Source: an uncultured Pelagibacteraceae bacterium (lineage in GTDB: Bacteria > Pseudomonadota > Alphaproteobacteria > Pelagibacterales > Pelagibacteraceae). From it: a stretch of 64,000 nucleotides of DNA. The stretch spans positions 62,001-126,000 of the forward strand of contig CACMOZ010000003.1 of assembly GCA_902615435.1 (NCBI GenBank). Direction: 5' to 3'. The position numbers and the translations under genes are program-made. Below are positions 26,506 to 33,904 of the stretch, one piece after another (the first letter of the stretch is position 1; the number at the start of each line of letters is the position of its first letter). The notes under the pieces were generated by a model. That model saw only the letters and a program-made list of their open reading frames with translations. It had not been told where the DNA came from and did not search any database.

Positions 26506-27594
26506 ATGGTTAATAAAAAAATTGGAATTTTAACAAGTGGTGGAGATTGTGGCGGTCTTAATGCTGCTATTAGATCAATTTTTTATAGAGCAAAAAACAA
26601 ATATAATATGGATGTTTTTGGCATAAAAGATGGAACCGCTGGATTAATGAAAAGGCCAGTTGCTGCTGTTCAGTTGACCCATAAAACTTTTGGAGGATAT
26701 CTTTTAAGGCAGGGTGGCACTTTCCTAGGATCAACCAACAAAGGAAATCCTTTTAAATTTCCCACTAAAGATGGAAAAAAAATAGATAGATCTAAAGAGA
26801 TTATTGAAGGTTATCATCAAATGAAATTAGATGGTTTAATAATCATAGGTGGTGACGGTAGTATGCAAATTTTGAAAAAATTAGCTAAAGAGGGAAATAT
26901 GAAAATTGTAGCTATACCCAAAACAATAGATAATGATGTTGGTGCAACAGAGAGTTCTATAGGTTTTCATACGGCTGTAGATGTAGCCACTCATGCATTA
27001 GATAATTTGCAATCAACTGCCGCGAGCCACAGACGGTCTATGATTTTAGAAGTTATGGGTAGGGATGCTGGCCATATAGCTTTGAACGCCGGTATAGCTG
27101 GAGGTGCAGATGTTATCTTAATTCCTGAAATAAAATATTCTATAGATGGTATTATCCAAAAATTAAATTCTATGAAAAAACATGACATACAGCATTCTCT
27201 TATTATTGTAGCCGAAGCTGTAAAAAAAGAGGACGGTAGCACAGTTCTGCATAAGTATATGGATGGTGAACAAAGATTAGGTGGAATCGGAGATTATATT
27301 GCACAAGAATTAATGAAAAAAACTGATGTTGAATGTAGAGTTACTTCTTTAGGACACGTACAGAGAGGAGCACCACCAACAGCAAGTGATAGAATTCTAG
27401 CAAGTGCATTTGGTGTGTATGCTGTTGATTTATTAAATCAACAAAAATTCGATCGAATGGTTGCCTGGAGAGATAGAAAAGTTGTCGATGTACCAATTGA
27501 TGAGGGTATTAGCACATATAAAAATGTTGAAAGAAAAGACTCTTTAGTAGAAACTGCTTTATCCTTGGATATTTATATTGGAGATGAAATTTAA
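26506..27594 (+). CDS. 6-phosphofructokinase, donor uncertain (ATP or PPi)
   Basis: Phosphorylates fructose-6-phosphate to fructose-1,6-bisphosphate. The 362 residues fit the PfkA superfamily: ILTSGGDCGGLNAAIR (8-23), GGDGSMQ (115-121), PKTIDNDVGATESSIGFHTA (138-157) with catalytic Asp142, VMGRDAGHIALNAG, and LGHVQRGAPPTASDRILA. The two donor-diagnostic positions disagree: Gly118 (GGDGS, ATP-like) and Lys139 (PKTIDND, PPi-like). This combination occurs in the so-called mixed or group III enzymes. It could therefore be ATP- or PPi-dependent. Stop and start are shared with the following hydratase (TAATG). Confidence 0.93.
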   Translation: MVNKKIGILTSGGDCGGLNAAIRSIFYRAKNKYNMDVFGIKDGTAGLMKRPVAAVQLTHKTFGGYLLRQGGTFLGSTNKGNPFKFPTKDGKKIDRSKEIIEGYHQMKLDGLIIIGGDGSMQILKKLAKEGNMKIVAIPKTIDNDVGATESSIGFHTAVDVATHALDNLQSTAASHRRSMILEVMGRDAGHIALNAGIAGGADVILIPEIKYSIDGIIQKLNSMKKHDIQHSLIIVAEAVKKEDGSTVLHKYMDGEQRLGGIGDYIAQELMKKTDVECRVTSLGHVQRGAPPTASDRILASAFGVYAVDLLNQQKFDRMVAWRDRKVVDVPIDEGISTYKNVERKDSLVETALSLDIYIGDEI

Positions 27595-28370
27595 TGGTTG
27601 ATAAAATTTTGAACAAATATTCAGATAAAATGGTAAACGCATTTTTAAATAATAAAGTCATTTCACCACTTCCTGAAAAATATACAAAAAAAATTTTTGC
27701 GGCACAGAAATTTAGGAAATTATGTGAAAGTAAGATAAAAAAACCTATAATTGGATTTAAAGCTGCTGGAACTGGAATTTCAGTTTTAAAAAAGCTTAAA
27801 GAGAAAGAACCTTTTTACGCAACTGTTTATAAACATAACGTGATAAAAAATAAAAGAAATGTAAAAATAAATAAATTTGCTTTAGGAATAGAACTTGAAG
27901 TTTGTTATTTAATTAAAAAAGATTTTTTTAATCTTAAAAAAAAAGTTACAAAAAAAAATATAAAGAAGTTAATCACACATATAGCTCCTAGTATTGAAGT
28001 TGTAGGATATAGACAAAAAAAACAAGGAATAAAAAGTTTAGGTGATCTTTGTTCAGATTTCGGTGCTAATGTAAAATTTGTTCTCGGACCTAAAAAAAAA
28101 TTTAAAAATCAAAATGTTAAAAATCTTGAAACTAAAATATCAAATTTAAAGATTAACCAATCTGTAAAGGGAAATACAAATACTGTTTATGTAAATCCAA
28201 TGAATTCACTAAAATTTGTTCTTAATAAATTACAAAAAGATAAAATAAAACTTAATAAAAATTTTTATGTTTTTACAGGTTCATCAGTAGGAGTGGTACC
28301 AATTTTAGCTAAAGGTATTTACAAAGGTACAATTAATAAGTTGGGATCTGTTTCAACAAAGATTAATTAG
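27594..28370 (+). CDS. 2-keto-4-pentenoate hydratase (MhpD/FAH-superfamily) homologue
   Basis: 258-residue protein of the 2-keto-4-pentenoate hydratase / 4-oxalocrotonate decarboxylase branch of the FAH superfamily. Expected metal ligands are visible: the ExE pair in LGIELEVCYLI and the later Glu in APSIEVVGYR, with a C-terminal FTGSSVGVVPI matching the family's conserved TGS segment. It is highly Lys-rich. It is translationally coupled to pfk (one-base overlap), an unusual partner for an enzyme family best known from aromatic ring meta-cleavage, and no ring-cleavage genes are present, so the true substrate is unclear. Confidence 0.75.
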   Translation: MVDKILNKYSDKMVNAFLNNKVISPLPEKYTKKIFAAQKFRKLCESKIKKPIIGFKAAGTGISVLKKLKEKEPFYATVYKHNVIKNKRNVKINKFALGIELEVCYLIKKDFFNLKKKVTKKNIKKLITHIAPSIEVVGYRQKKQGIKSLGDLCSDFGANVKFVLGPKKKFKNQNVKNLETKISNLKINQSVKGNTNTVYVNPMNSLKFVLNKLQKDKIKLNKNFYVFTGSSVGVVPILAKGIYKGTINKLGSVSTKIN

Positions 28371-28578
28371 ATAAAAAATAACCACCAATTAAAATTATTG
28401 ATAAAATGCATAAAAATTTTATATTTTTTGCTAGTTTAGTTTTTTTCTCACTATTAAATTTTCTTTTCGAGAGAAAATAAATATTTGTTTCAGCTTTTTG
28501 TCTAAATTTTGGTCTCAATGGACTAGGTATAGTCTTATTTTTAATTTCTTTAAATTTTTTTGGATTTATTTGATGCAC
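28363..28578 (-). CDS. Small basic single-helix membrane protein, unknown
   Basis: 71-residue minus-strand frame with a GTG start at 28578; no in-frame ATG is available and a stop lies just upstream. The N-terminal two-thirds are strongly basic (KKFKEIKNK, RPKFRQKAE, KRKFNSEKKTKLAK) and the end is one membrane helix (about 52-70, FLCILSIILIGGYFL), the profile of a tail-anchored cytoplasmic protein. Its 3' end overlaps the convergent hydratase gene by 8 bases and it points away from the iron operon. I do not recognise it; coding nature is judged from the helix and codon pattern. Confidence 0.5.
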   Translation of the reverse strand: MHQINPKKFKEIKNKTIPSPLRPKFRQKAETNIYFLSKRKFNSEKKTKLAKNIKFLCILSIILIGGYFLSN

Positions 28579-28654
28579 TCTTCATATAACTCTATTTTAT
28601 AAACCTAAGCAACATATAGGTGTAATCTTGCTTCAAATACCCACTGCGACATTA

Positions 28655-28683
28655 TTGCAAATGATAATCATTCTCATTATATT
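28655..28683 (+). promoter_or_regulatory. Sigma70-type promoter of the iron operon
   Basis: TTGCAA (28655-28660), exactly 17 bases, then TATATT (28678-28683): good matches to -35 and -10 boxes at ideal spacing, 46 bases upstream of the iron-binding protein start. A Fur box fills the spacer and a second one covers the expected transcription start, giving textbook repression geometry. Confidence 0.75.
28657..28675. promoter_or_regulatory. Fur box 1
   Basis: The 19 bases match the classic enterobacterial Fur consensus at 16 positions, with the core AATGATAATCATT intact. It lies between the -35 and -10 elements. Together with box 2, centred 27 bp away, it predicts iron-dependent repression of the downstream Fe(III) transporter. 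Confidence 0.85.
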
Positions 28684-28702
28684 GTAAATGATAATCATTA
28701 TC
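28684..28702. promoter_or_regulatory. Fur box 2
   Basis: The 19 bases match the Fur consensus at 17 positions (AATGATAATCATTATC is perfect). It starts one base after the -10 box and so covers the transcription start. It is the better of the two boxes. Confidence 0.88.
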
Positions 28703-28729
28703 AATTTACGAGGAAAATTTGGGTAATAA

Positions 28730-29749
28730 ATGAACAAAACTATTGTGATAAGCTGTATATTTTTATTTGCTTTCACAAGCACTCTATTTGCGAATGAGGT
28801 GAATATATTTAGCGCTAGGCATTATGATTCTGATGTTCAACTTTACGAAAAATTTACTGCAAAAACGGGAATTAAAGTAAATGTTGTATCAGGCAAATCT
28901 GGTGCTTTAGAAAAAAGAATAATCGAAGAAGGTGCTGATAGCCAAGCTGATCTTTATATTACAGCAGATGCAGGAAGACTGGGTGCTTTTGAGGGAAATC
29001 TGCAGGGAGGACTTACAAGTTCAACTATAAAAAATGCTGTACCAAGTAACTTTAGAACTTCGAAATGGACTGGAATAGCAAAGAGAGCTAGAATTGTATA
29101 CTTTGCTCCAGAAAGAGTAAGCGGTTCAGAATTATTTGGTTTAACTTATGAGAGTTTAGCTGACCCTAAATGGAAGGGTAGATTAGTAATAAGAGCTTCA
29201 AATAATATCTACAATCAGTCACTAGTAGCGTCATTAATTAAAAATAATGGAAAAGAAAAAGTAGCAAAGTGGTCTAAAGGTGTAGTTTCTAATATGGCAA
29301 GGTCGCCTAAAGGAAATGATAGAGCTCAAATACTTGCTGTTGCTGCAGGAGAAGCAGATATAGCCGTGGTTAATACTTATTACTTGGCACTTATGCTTTC
29401 AGGAAAAAAAGGTCCTGAACAACAAGCAGCTGCCAAAAAAGTAAAACCTTTCTTTCCCAATCAAGATGGTAGAGGAACTCATATGAACATTAGTGGTGCA
29501 GGACTTGTAAAAGGTGCACCGAATAAAGCTAATGCAATAAAATTAGTTGAGTTCTTATTAAGTGAGGAGGCTCAAAACCACATAGTAAATAATACTTTTG
29601 AGTATCCAATGATAAAAGGTGTATCTCCTCATCCACTTGTTGTAAACATGGGATTAGATTTTAAACAAGATCTTAAAACCAAAGTTGTTAATTACGGAAA
29701 AGGACAAGCAGATGCTTTAGAGGTAATGACAGCTGCAGGCTGGAAGTAG
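28730..29749 (+). CDS. Fe(III) ABC transporter substrate-binding protein (FutA/IdiA type)
   Basis: Periplasmic ferric-iron binding protein, 339 residues. A signal peptide (MNKTIVISCIFLFAFTSTLFA) is followed by EVNIFSARHYDSDVQLYEKFTAKTGIKV, the FutA/IdiA/FbpA N-terminal pattern. The conserved double tyrosine NTYYLALML (about 218-226) supplies the usual iron ligands, and the His-Tyr of SARHY may add to the site. It is the first gene after two Fur boxes and a good promoter. The permease and ATPase follow after an insert that holds a micropeptide frame and an inverted repeat. Confidence 0.93.
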   Translation: MNKTIVISCIFLFAFTSTLFANEVNIFSARHYDSDVQLYEKFTAKTGIKVNVVSGKSGALEKRIIEEGADSQADLYITADAGRLGAFEGNLQGGLTSSTIKNAVPSNFRTSKWTGIAKRARIVYFAPERVSGSELFGLTYESLADPKWKGRLVIRASNNIYNQSLVASLIKNNGKEKVAKWSKGVVSNMARSPKGNDRAQILAVAAGEADIAVVNTYYLALMLSGKKGPEQQAAAKKVKPFFPNQDGRGTHMNISGAGLVKGAPNKANAIKLVEFLLSEEAQNHIVNNTFEYPMIKGVSPHPLVVNMGLDFKQDLKTKVVNYGKGQADALEVMTAAGWK

Positions 29750-29765
29750 ATTTTAATTAATTTAT

Positions 29766-29936
29766 ATGAGGCAAACAAGCAAAAATAATATTAACTTAAA
29801 TAAGTTAAATAAAGGCTGTTCGCCTTGTATGTCAGAGGCAAAAAAAATGGAAAAAAAGATTTCAAATAGAAAAGTCTCTGAAATTAAAATTGAAGAAGTA
29901 AAAGCAATAGTTTCTTCAATGTTTCGAAAAAATTAA
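29766..29936 (+). CDS. Putative 56-residue CxxC micropeptide in the iron operon
   Basis: Short open frame from ATG 29766 to TAA 29936, 16 bases after the binding-protein gene. The peptide has a polar Asn-rich start (KNNINLNKLNKG), a CSPC motif (18-21), then a Lys/Glu-rich helix (MSEAKKMEKK) and an amphipathic C-terminal segment (VSEIKIEEVKAIVSSMF). Codon composition looks coding, but no Shine-Dalgarno is evident before the first ATG; an internal start at 29829 would leave a 35-residue form without the CxxC. A metal- or redox-related accessory role is suggested only by the CxxC and the location. Confidence 0.45.
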   Translation: MRQTSKNNINLNKLNKGCSPCMSEAKKMEKKISNRKVSEIKIEEVKAIVSSMFRKN

Positions 29937-29940
29937 AAGT

Positions 29941-30009
29941 TTGACGTCAATTTCCCTGGTTTAAATGCTAGCTAAATTCTACACTCAAGCCGCTTTAACC
30001 AGGGAATTT
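29941..30009. repeat. Long imperfect inverted repeat with adjoining palindrome before the iron permease gene
   Basis: A perfect 10-bp palindrome TTGACGTCAA (29941-29950) runs into a 16-bp inverted repeat: AATTTCCCTGGTTTAA (29949-29964) and TTTAACCAGGGAATTT (29994-30009), pairing at 14 of 16 positions with two symmetric T-T mismatches around a CCCTGG/CCAGGG core, and a 29-base loop containing GCTAGC. There is no T-run after it, so it is not an ordinary terminator. It ends 22 bases before the permease start. It may be an mRNA processing/stability hairpin, an operator, or a structured leader. Confidence 0.7.
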
Positions 30010-30031
30010 AATATGATAACAGGGTCAAATA

Positions 30032-31648
30032 ATGACAAAATATAATGTTTGGTTTTTAAGCTCTTTAATAGTAGCTCTAATCGTTGCTCTTCCAATTATT
30101 ACAGTTTTTTTTAGCTTTTTTAATGAAACAAGTAATTATTTTACAGTTTTAAAGAACACATTCCTGTTTGACTATATTTTAAATTCAATAGTCATATTAT
30201 TGTTTGTGATTGTAATTACTTTTGTTTTAGGAGTCACTTCTGCATATTTTGTATCGTTTTATGATTTTCCTTTGTCTAATTTTTTTAGTTGGGCTTTGAT
30301 ATTAGCTTTTGCAGTTCCAGGATATATTTATGCGTTTTCAATAATTGCGTTTTTTGAAAATTACGGAACTGCATTTTCAATATTAACCTATTTTTTTGGG
30401 GAAAATAATTATAATTTTTTTATACCTAAAATCGATGGAATTACTGGAGCAATTTTAGCAATTTCTTTTTCACTTTTTCCTTATGTGTACGTTTTATCTC
30501 GAGCCTCTTTTCATTATCAGTCTAATAATTATATTGAGGTTGGAAAGAATTTAGGTCTTACTTCTAAAGAGACATTTTTTAAAATAATTTTACCTTCAGC
30601 TAGACCAGCTATTATAGCTGGATTAGCACTAGTATCGATGGAGTGTTTATCAGACTTTGGTACTGTATCTTTCTTTAGTGTTAATACTTTAACCACAGGA
30701 ATCTATAATTCCTGGCTTTCTTTCGATGATTTAAACACTGCAAATCAGATATCTTTTATATTATTACTATTTATTCTTTTTCTATTTTCTGTAGAAATTT
30801 ATTCTAGAAAAGAAGCAAGATACCATCAACCGGGTAGAGGCTTTAAGCCTATTACTAAAATAAAATTAAATGGAAGAAAAAGCATATTACCATTAATTAT
30901 CTGTTCATTAATACTGTCAATTAGTTTCATTTTTCCAGTTTCACAAATGATTTATTGGACAATTAAATTCCCTAAATATTTTCAAGATATAAATATTATT
31001 GATATAAACATTAATACTTTGTTTTTAGTATTACTAGCTAGCATATGTATTGTTATAACTTCTCTATTTATAAATTACGGAAGCAGGATTTCAAAAAGTA
31101 AAATTTTAAACTATTTAACAAACTTCTCAGTTTCCGGATACGCTATACCAGGTGTAATTCTTGCAGTTGCTTTTATAACTTTTTTTTCAAATTTGAGTGA
31201 TTTTCTTTCTGATAATTTAGGCATGAATAGTTCCAAAGGCATTTTCATAGGATCTATATTAGGATTAATTTTAGCCTATTTTGTAAGATTTTTTTCACTT
31301 TCTTTTAATGGAATTAAATCTAGTTATGAAAAAATTAATAATTCAATAGATGAAAGTGCTTATCTTTTAGGATACTCAAAAATTAAAACATTTTTAAAAA
31401 TTCATGTTCCTTATTTAAAAACAAATGTTATTTTAATCATGCTTCTCATTTCATTAGAAGTTATAAAAGAGTTACCGATCACTTTGATACTTAGACCTTT
31501 TAATTTTGAAACATTTGCAACTCAAGCGTACATTTATGCATCTCAAGATTTAATTGAAGCTGCTGCCTTACCATCACTTTTTCTTATATTCTGGTCTACA
31601 ATATTAATTCTACTATCATCTAAATATATACTTTCTAAAAAAAACTAA
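30032..31648 (+). CDS. Fe(III) ABC transporter permease (FbpB/AfuB type)
   Basis: Inner-membrane permease of 538 residues made of two fused permease halves with about 12 helices. Each half has an EAA-type loop: NYIEVGKNLGLTSKETFFKIILPSARPAI (first) and DESAYLLGYSKIKTFLKIHVPYLKTN (second). This double-domain form is standard for ferric iron importers. A Shine-Dalgarno-like AGGG lies about 7 bases upstream of the ATG at 30032. The ATPase follows after 12 bases. Confidence 0.93.
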   Translation: MTKYNVWFLSSLIVALIVALPIITVFFSFFNETSNYFTVLKNTFLFDYILNSIVILLFVIVITFVLGVTSAYFVSFYDFPLSNFFSWALILAFAVPGYIYAFSIIAFFENYGTAFSILTYFFGENNYNFFIPKIDGITGAILAISFSLFPYVYVLSRASFHYQSNNYIEVGKNLGLTSKETFFKIILPSARPAIIAGLALVSMECLSDFGTVSFFSVNTLTTGIYNSWLSFDDLNTANQISFILLLFILFLFSVEIYSRKEARYHQPGRGFKPITKIKLNGRKSILPLIICSLILSISFIFPVSQMIYWTIKFPKYFQDINIIDININTLFLVLLASICIVITSLFINYGSRISKSKILNYLTNFSVSGYAIPGVILAVAFITFFSNLSDFLSDNLGMNSSKGIFIGSILGLILAYFVRFFSLSFNGIKSSYEKINNSIDESAYLLGYSKIKTFLKIHVPYLKTNVILIMLLISLEVIKELPITLILRPFNFETFATQAYIYASQDLIEAAALPSLFLIFWSTILILLSSKYILSKKN

Positions 31649-31660
31649 TATAATCAAAAG

Positions 31661-32731
31661 ATGGCTAAGAATTTTTTTGAAATTCAGAACGGTAACTTTA
31701 CTGCGAGTGAAAAAAATAAAGTAAATAATGTAAATTTAACAATTAAAGATCAAGGAGAAATAATATCACTATTAGGCCCTTCCGGTATAGGAAAAACAAC
31801 TATTTTAAGAACTATAGCTGGATTACAAAAATTGAGCACTGGTAAAATTTTCTTAAAAAATAAAATTTTAGCTTCGAATGACATTCATATCGAACCAGAG
31901 GATAGAAACATTGCTTTATCTTTTCAGGACAATTCTCTTTTCCCAAATTACAAGGTTATTGATAATATTAATTTTGGAAAAAAACGATTAAATGGAAGTG
32001 TTTCAGCTTTAGATTCTGACGAGATAATAAAATTATTAAGAATTGAACCAATTTTAGATAAATTCCCACACCAAATTAGTGCTGGTGAGGCTCAACGAGT
32101 TTCACTTGCGAGATCTTTAATGTCTAAACCAGATTTATTGCTTTTAGATGAACCTTTTTCTAATATAGATCAGAGTTTAAAAGAGGAAATACAAGTTTCA
32201 GTAAAAAAACTTTTAAAAAGAATTAATTTAACTACCATAATTGTTACACACGACTCTTACGAAGCTTTTTCCATGGCAGATAAATGCGGGATAATTTTAA
32301 ACCAAGAATTAAAACAATATGACATACCTTATAATGTACATCACGAACCTAACTCTATTGATGTGGCAAATTTTTTAAATAAAGGAATTTTCATTGATGT
32401 ACAAGTAGTTGATAGCGAATGTGCAGTTCATAGATTAAAACACGATGAATTAGGTGAAATAAGAGGTAAGCTTTCTAATAATTTTCCATCTGGCTCTAAA
32501 GTAAAATTACTTTTACAACCTGAAGATCTTATCCACGATGATCAAAGCAAGTTAAAACTAGAAGTGGTAGACAGAAAGTTTAGAGGAACAAATTTTATTT
32601 ATACTTTAAAAACAAAAAAAGGTGAGCATTTGCCAGTATTTGTCCATTCTCATCATATTCATCAGCATGAAAAATCTGAGCAATTTGGAGTAAAGTCTCC
32701 GATTTTTATTGACCATTTAGTATGTTTTTAA
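31661..32731 (+). CDS. Fe(III) ABC transporter ATPase (FbpC/FutC type)
   Basis: Cytoplasmic ATPase, 356 residues. Walker A GPSGIGKTT (about 41-49), signature ISAGEAQRVSLARSL (a common FbpC variant of LSGGQ), Walker B LLLLDEPFSNID and H-loop VTHDSYEAF are present, followed by a C-terminal OB/TOBE-like regulatory region (about 245-356) that ends in the His-rich stretch VHSHHIHQHE. The His cluster (6 His near residues 336-345) could bind metal, an idea based on composition only. It closes the iron operon. Confidence 0.92.
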   Translation: MAKNFFEIQNGNFTASEKNKVNNVNLTIKDQGEIISLLGPSGIGKTTILRTIAGLQKLSTGKIFLKNKILASNDIHIEPEDRNIALSFQDNSLFPNYKVIDNINFGKKRLNGSVSALDSDEIIKLLRIEPILDKFPHQISAGEAQRVSLARSLMSKPDLLLLDEPFSNIDQSLKEEIQVSVKKLLKRINLTTIIVTHDSYEAFSMADKCGIILNQELKQYDIPYNVHHEPNSIDVANFLNKGIFIDVQVVDSECAVHRLKHDELGEIRGKLSNNFPSGSKVKLLLQPEDLIHDDQSKLKLEVVDRKFRGTNFIYTLKTKKGEHLPVFVHSHHIHQHEKSEQFGVKSPIFIDHLVCF

Positions 32732-32750
32732 GTAAATATAACGATACTTA

Positions 32751-32827
32751 GCGCCCTTAGCTCAGCTGGATAGAGCATCGGTTTTCTAAACCGAGGGTCG
32801 TAGGTTCGAATCCTTCAGGGCGCGCCA
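32751..32827 (+). tRNA. tRNA-Arg (anticodon TCT)
   Basis: Full cloverleaf: acceptor stem GCGCCCT/AGGGCGC, D arm GCTC/GAGC, anticodon stem TCGGT/ACCGA with loop TTTCTAA (anticodon TCT, reads AGA/AGG), T loop TTCGAAT and encoded CCA (32825-32827). The T stem GTAGG/CCTTC contains one T-T mismatch. AGA is a heavily used Arg codon in this AT-rich sequence. Confidence 0.96.
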
Positions 32828-32836
32828 AATCGAAAT

Positions 32837-33904
32837 ATGAAAAGTTACAAAATAGCATCAATAGCAGGAGATGGAATAGGTAAGGAAGTATTGCCTGAAA
32901 GTTTAAAGATTTTAAAAGAAACTGCTAAAAAACATCAATTTAAAATTCAATTTGATGATTTTGAATTTGCGTCATGTGATTATTATCAAAAACACGGAAA
33001 GATGCTTCCTGATGATTGGAAAGAAAAAATAGGATCTCATGATGCAATTTTTTTTGGAGCAGTCGGTGATCCAGCTAAGGTGCCAGATCATATTAGTTTA
33101 TGGGGATCTTTACTAAAATTTAGAAGAGAATTTGATCAGTATATCAATTTAAGACCTGTAAAATTATTTAATGGAGTACCTTGTCCGTTAGCAAATAAAA
33201 AAGCTGGTGATATAGATATGTTAATCGTAAGAGAAAACACTGAAGGAGAATACTCTTCAGTAGGAGGCAGAATGTTTAAAGATACAAATAGAGAGATAGC
33301 TATTCAAGAAACTATAATGTCTAAACATGGTGTAGATAGAGTACAAAAATATGCTTTTGAATTAGCAAAATCTAAAGGAAGAAAAAAAGTTACTAACGCT
33401 ACCAAATCGAATGGTATCTCTATTACGATGCCATTTTGGGATGAAAGATTTGAAATAATTAAAAAATCTTATCCAGAGATCAAAACTGATCAATTTCACA
33501 TTGATATACTAACTGCTAGATTTGTTTTGACCCCAGAATGGTTTGATGTGGTTGTTGCATCAAATTTGTTTGGTGATATTTTATCTGATTTGGGCCCAGC
33601 ATGCACTGGCACCATAGGTATCGCGCCATCTGGAAATATTAATCCAGAAAATAAATATCCATCTTTATTTGAGCCTGTACATGGCTCAGCACCTGATATA
33701 GCTGGAAAAGGTATTGCTAACCCTATTGGACAAATATGGTCAGGAGCTTTAATGCTTGATCATTTAGGGGAAAAAGAAGCAGCAAAATCAATATTAAATT
33801 CAATTGAAAAAACTTTATCAGTAAAAGAAAATCGAACGAAAGATCTTCAGGGCACAAGTAATACAGCGCATTGTGCAAAAGCTGTTTTAGACAACATAAA
33901 TTAA
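32837..33904 (+). CDS. Tartrate/D-malate dehydrogenase-like oxidative decarboxylase
   Basis: 355-residue member of the isopropylmalate/isocitrate dehydrogenase superfamily, closest by motif to tartrate dehydrogenase / D-malate dehydrogenase (decarboxylating). Supporting segments are SIAGDGIGKEVLPE, SLWGSLLKFRREFDQYINLRPVKL (about 86-109, with the Ser-Leu-Trp-Gly substrate loop), GVPCPLANKK, VRENTEGEYSSVGG, the catalytic Lys in NATKSNGI and the metal-binding Asp residues in SNLFGDILSDLGPA. NAD is the expected acceptor. It is not leuB proper, since leuCD are not nearby and the loop differs. It follows the tRNA by 9 bases, so its promoter must overlap the tRNA region. Confidence 0.82.
   Translation: MKSYKIASIAGDGIGKEVLPESLKILKETAKKHQFKIQFDDFEFASCDYYQKHGKMLPDDWKEKIGSHDAIFFGAVGDPAKVPDHISLWGSLLKFRREFDQYINLRPVKLFNGVPCPLANKKAGDIDMLIVRENTEGEYSSVGGRMFKDTNREIAIQETIMSKHGVDRVQKYAFELAKSKGRKKVTNATKSNGISITMPFWDERFEIIKKSYPEIKTDQFHIDILTARFVLTPEWFDVVVASNLFGDILSDLGPACTGTIGIAPSGNINPENKYPSLFEPVHGSAPDIAGKGIANPIGQIWSGALMLDHLGEKEAAKSILNSIEKTLSVKENRTKDLQGTSNTAHCAKAVLDNIN

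Noticed and set aside
32803-32819. T-stem mismatch in tRNA-Arg as sign of a pseudogene
   Set aside because: All other arms pair well and CCA is encoded; a single T-T pair is tolerable.
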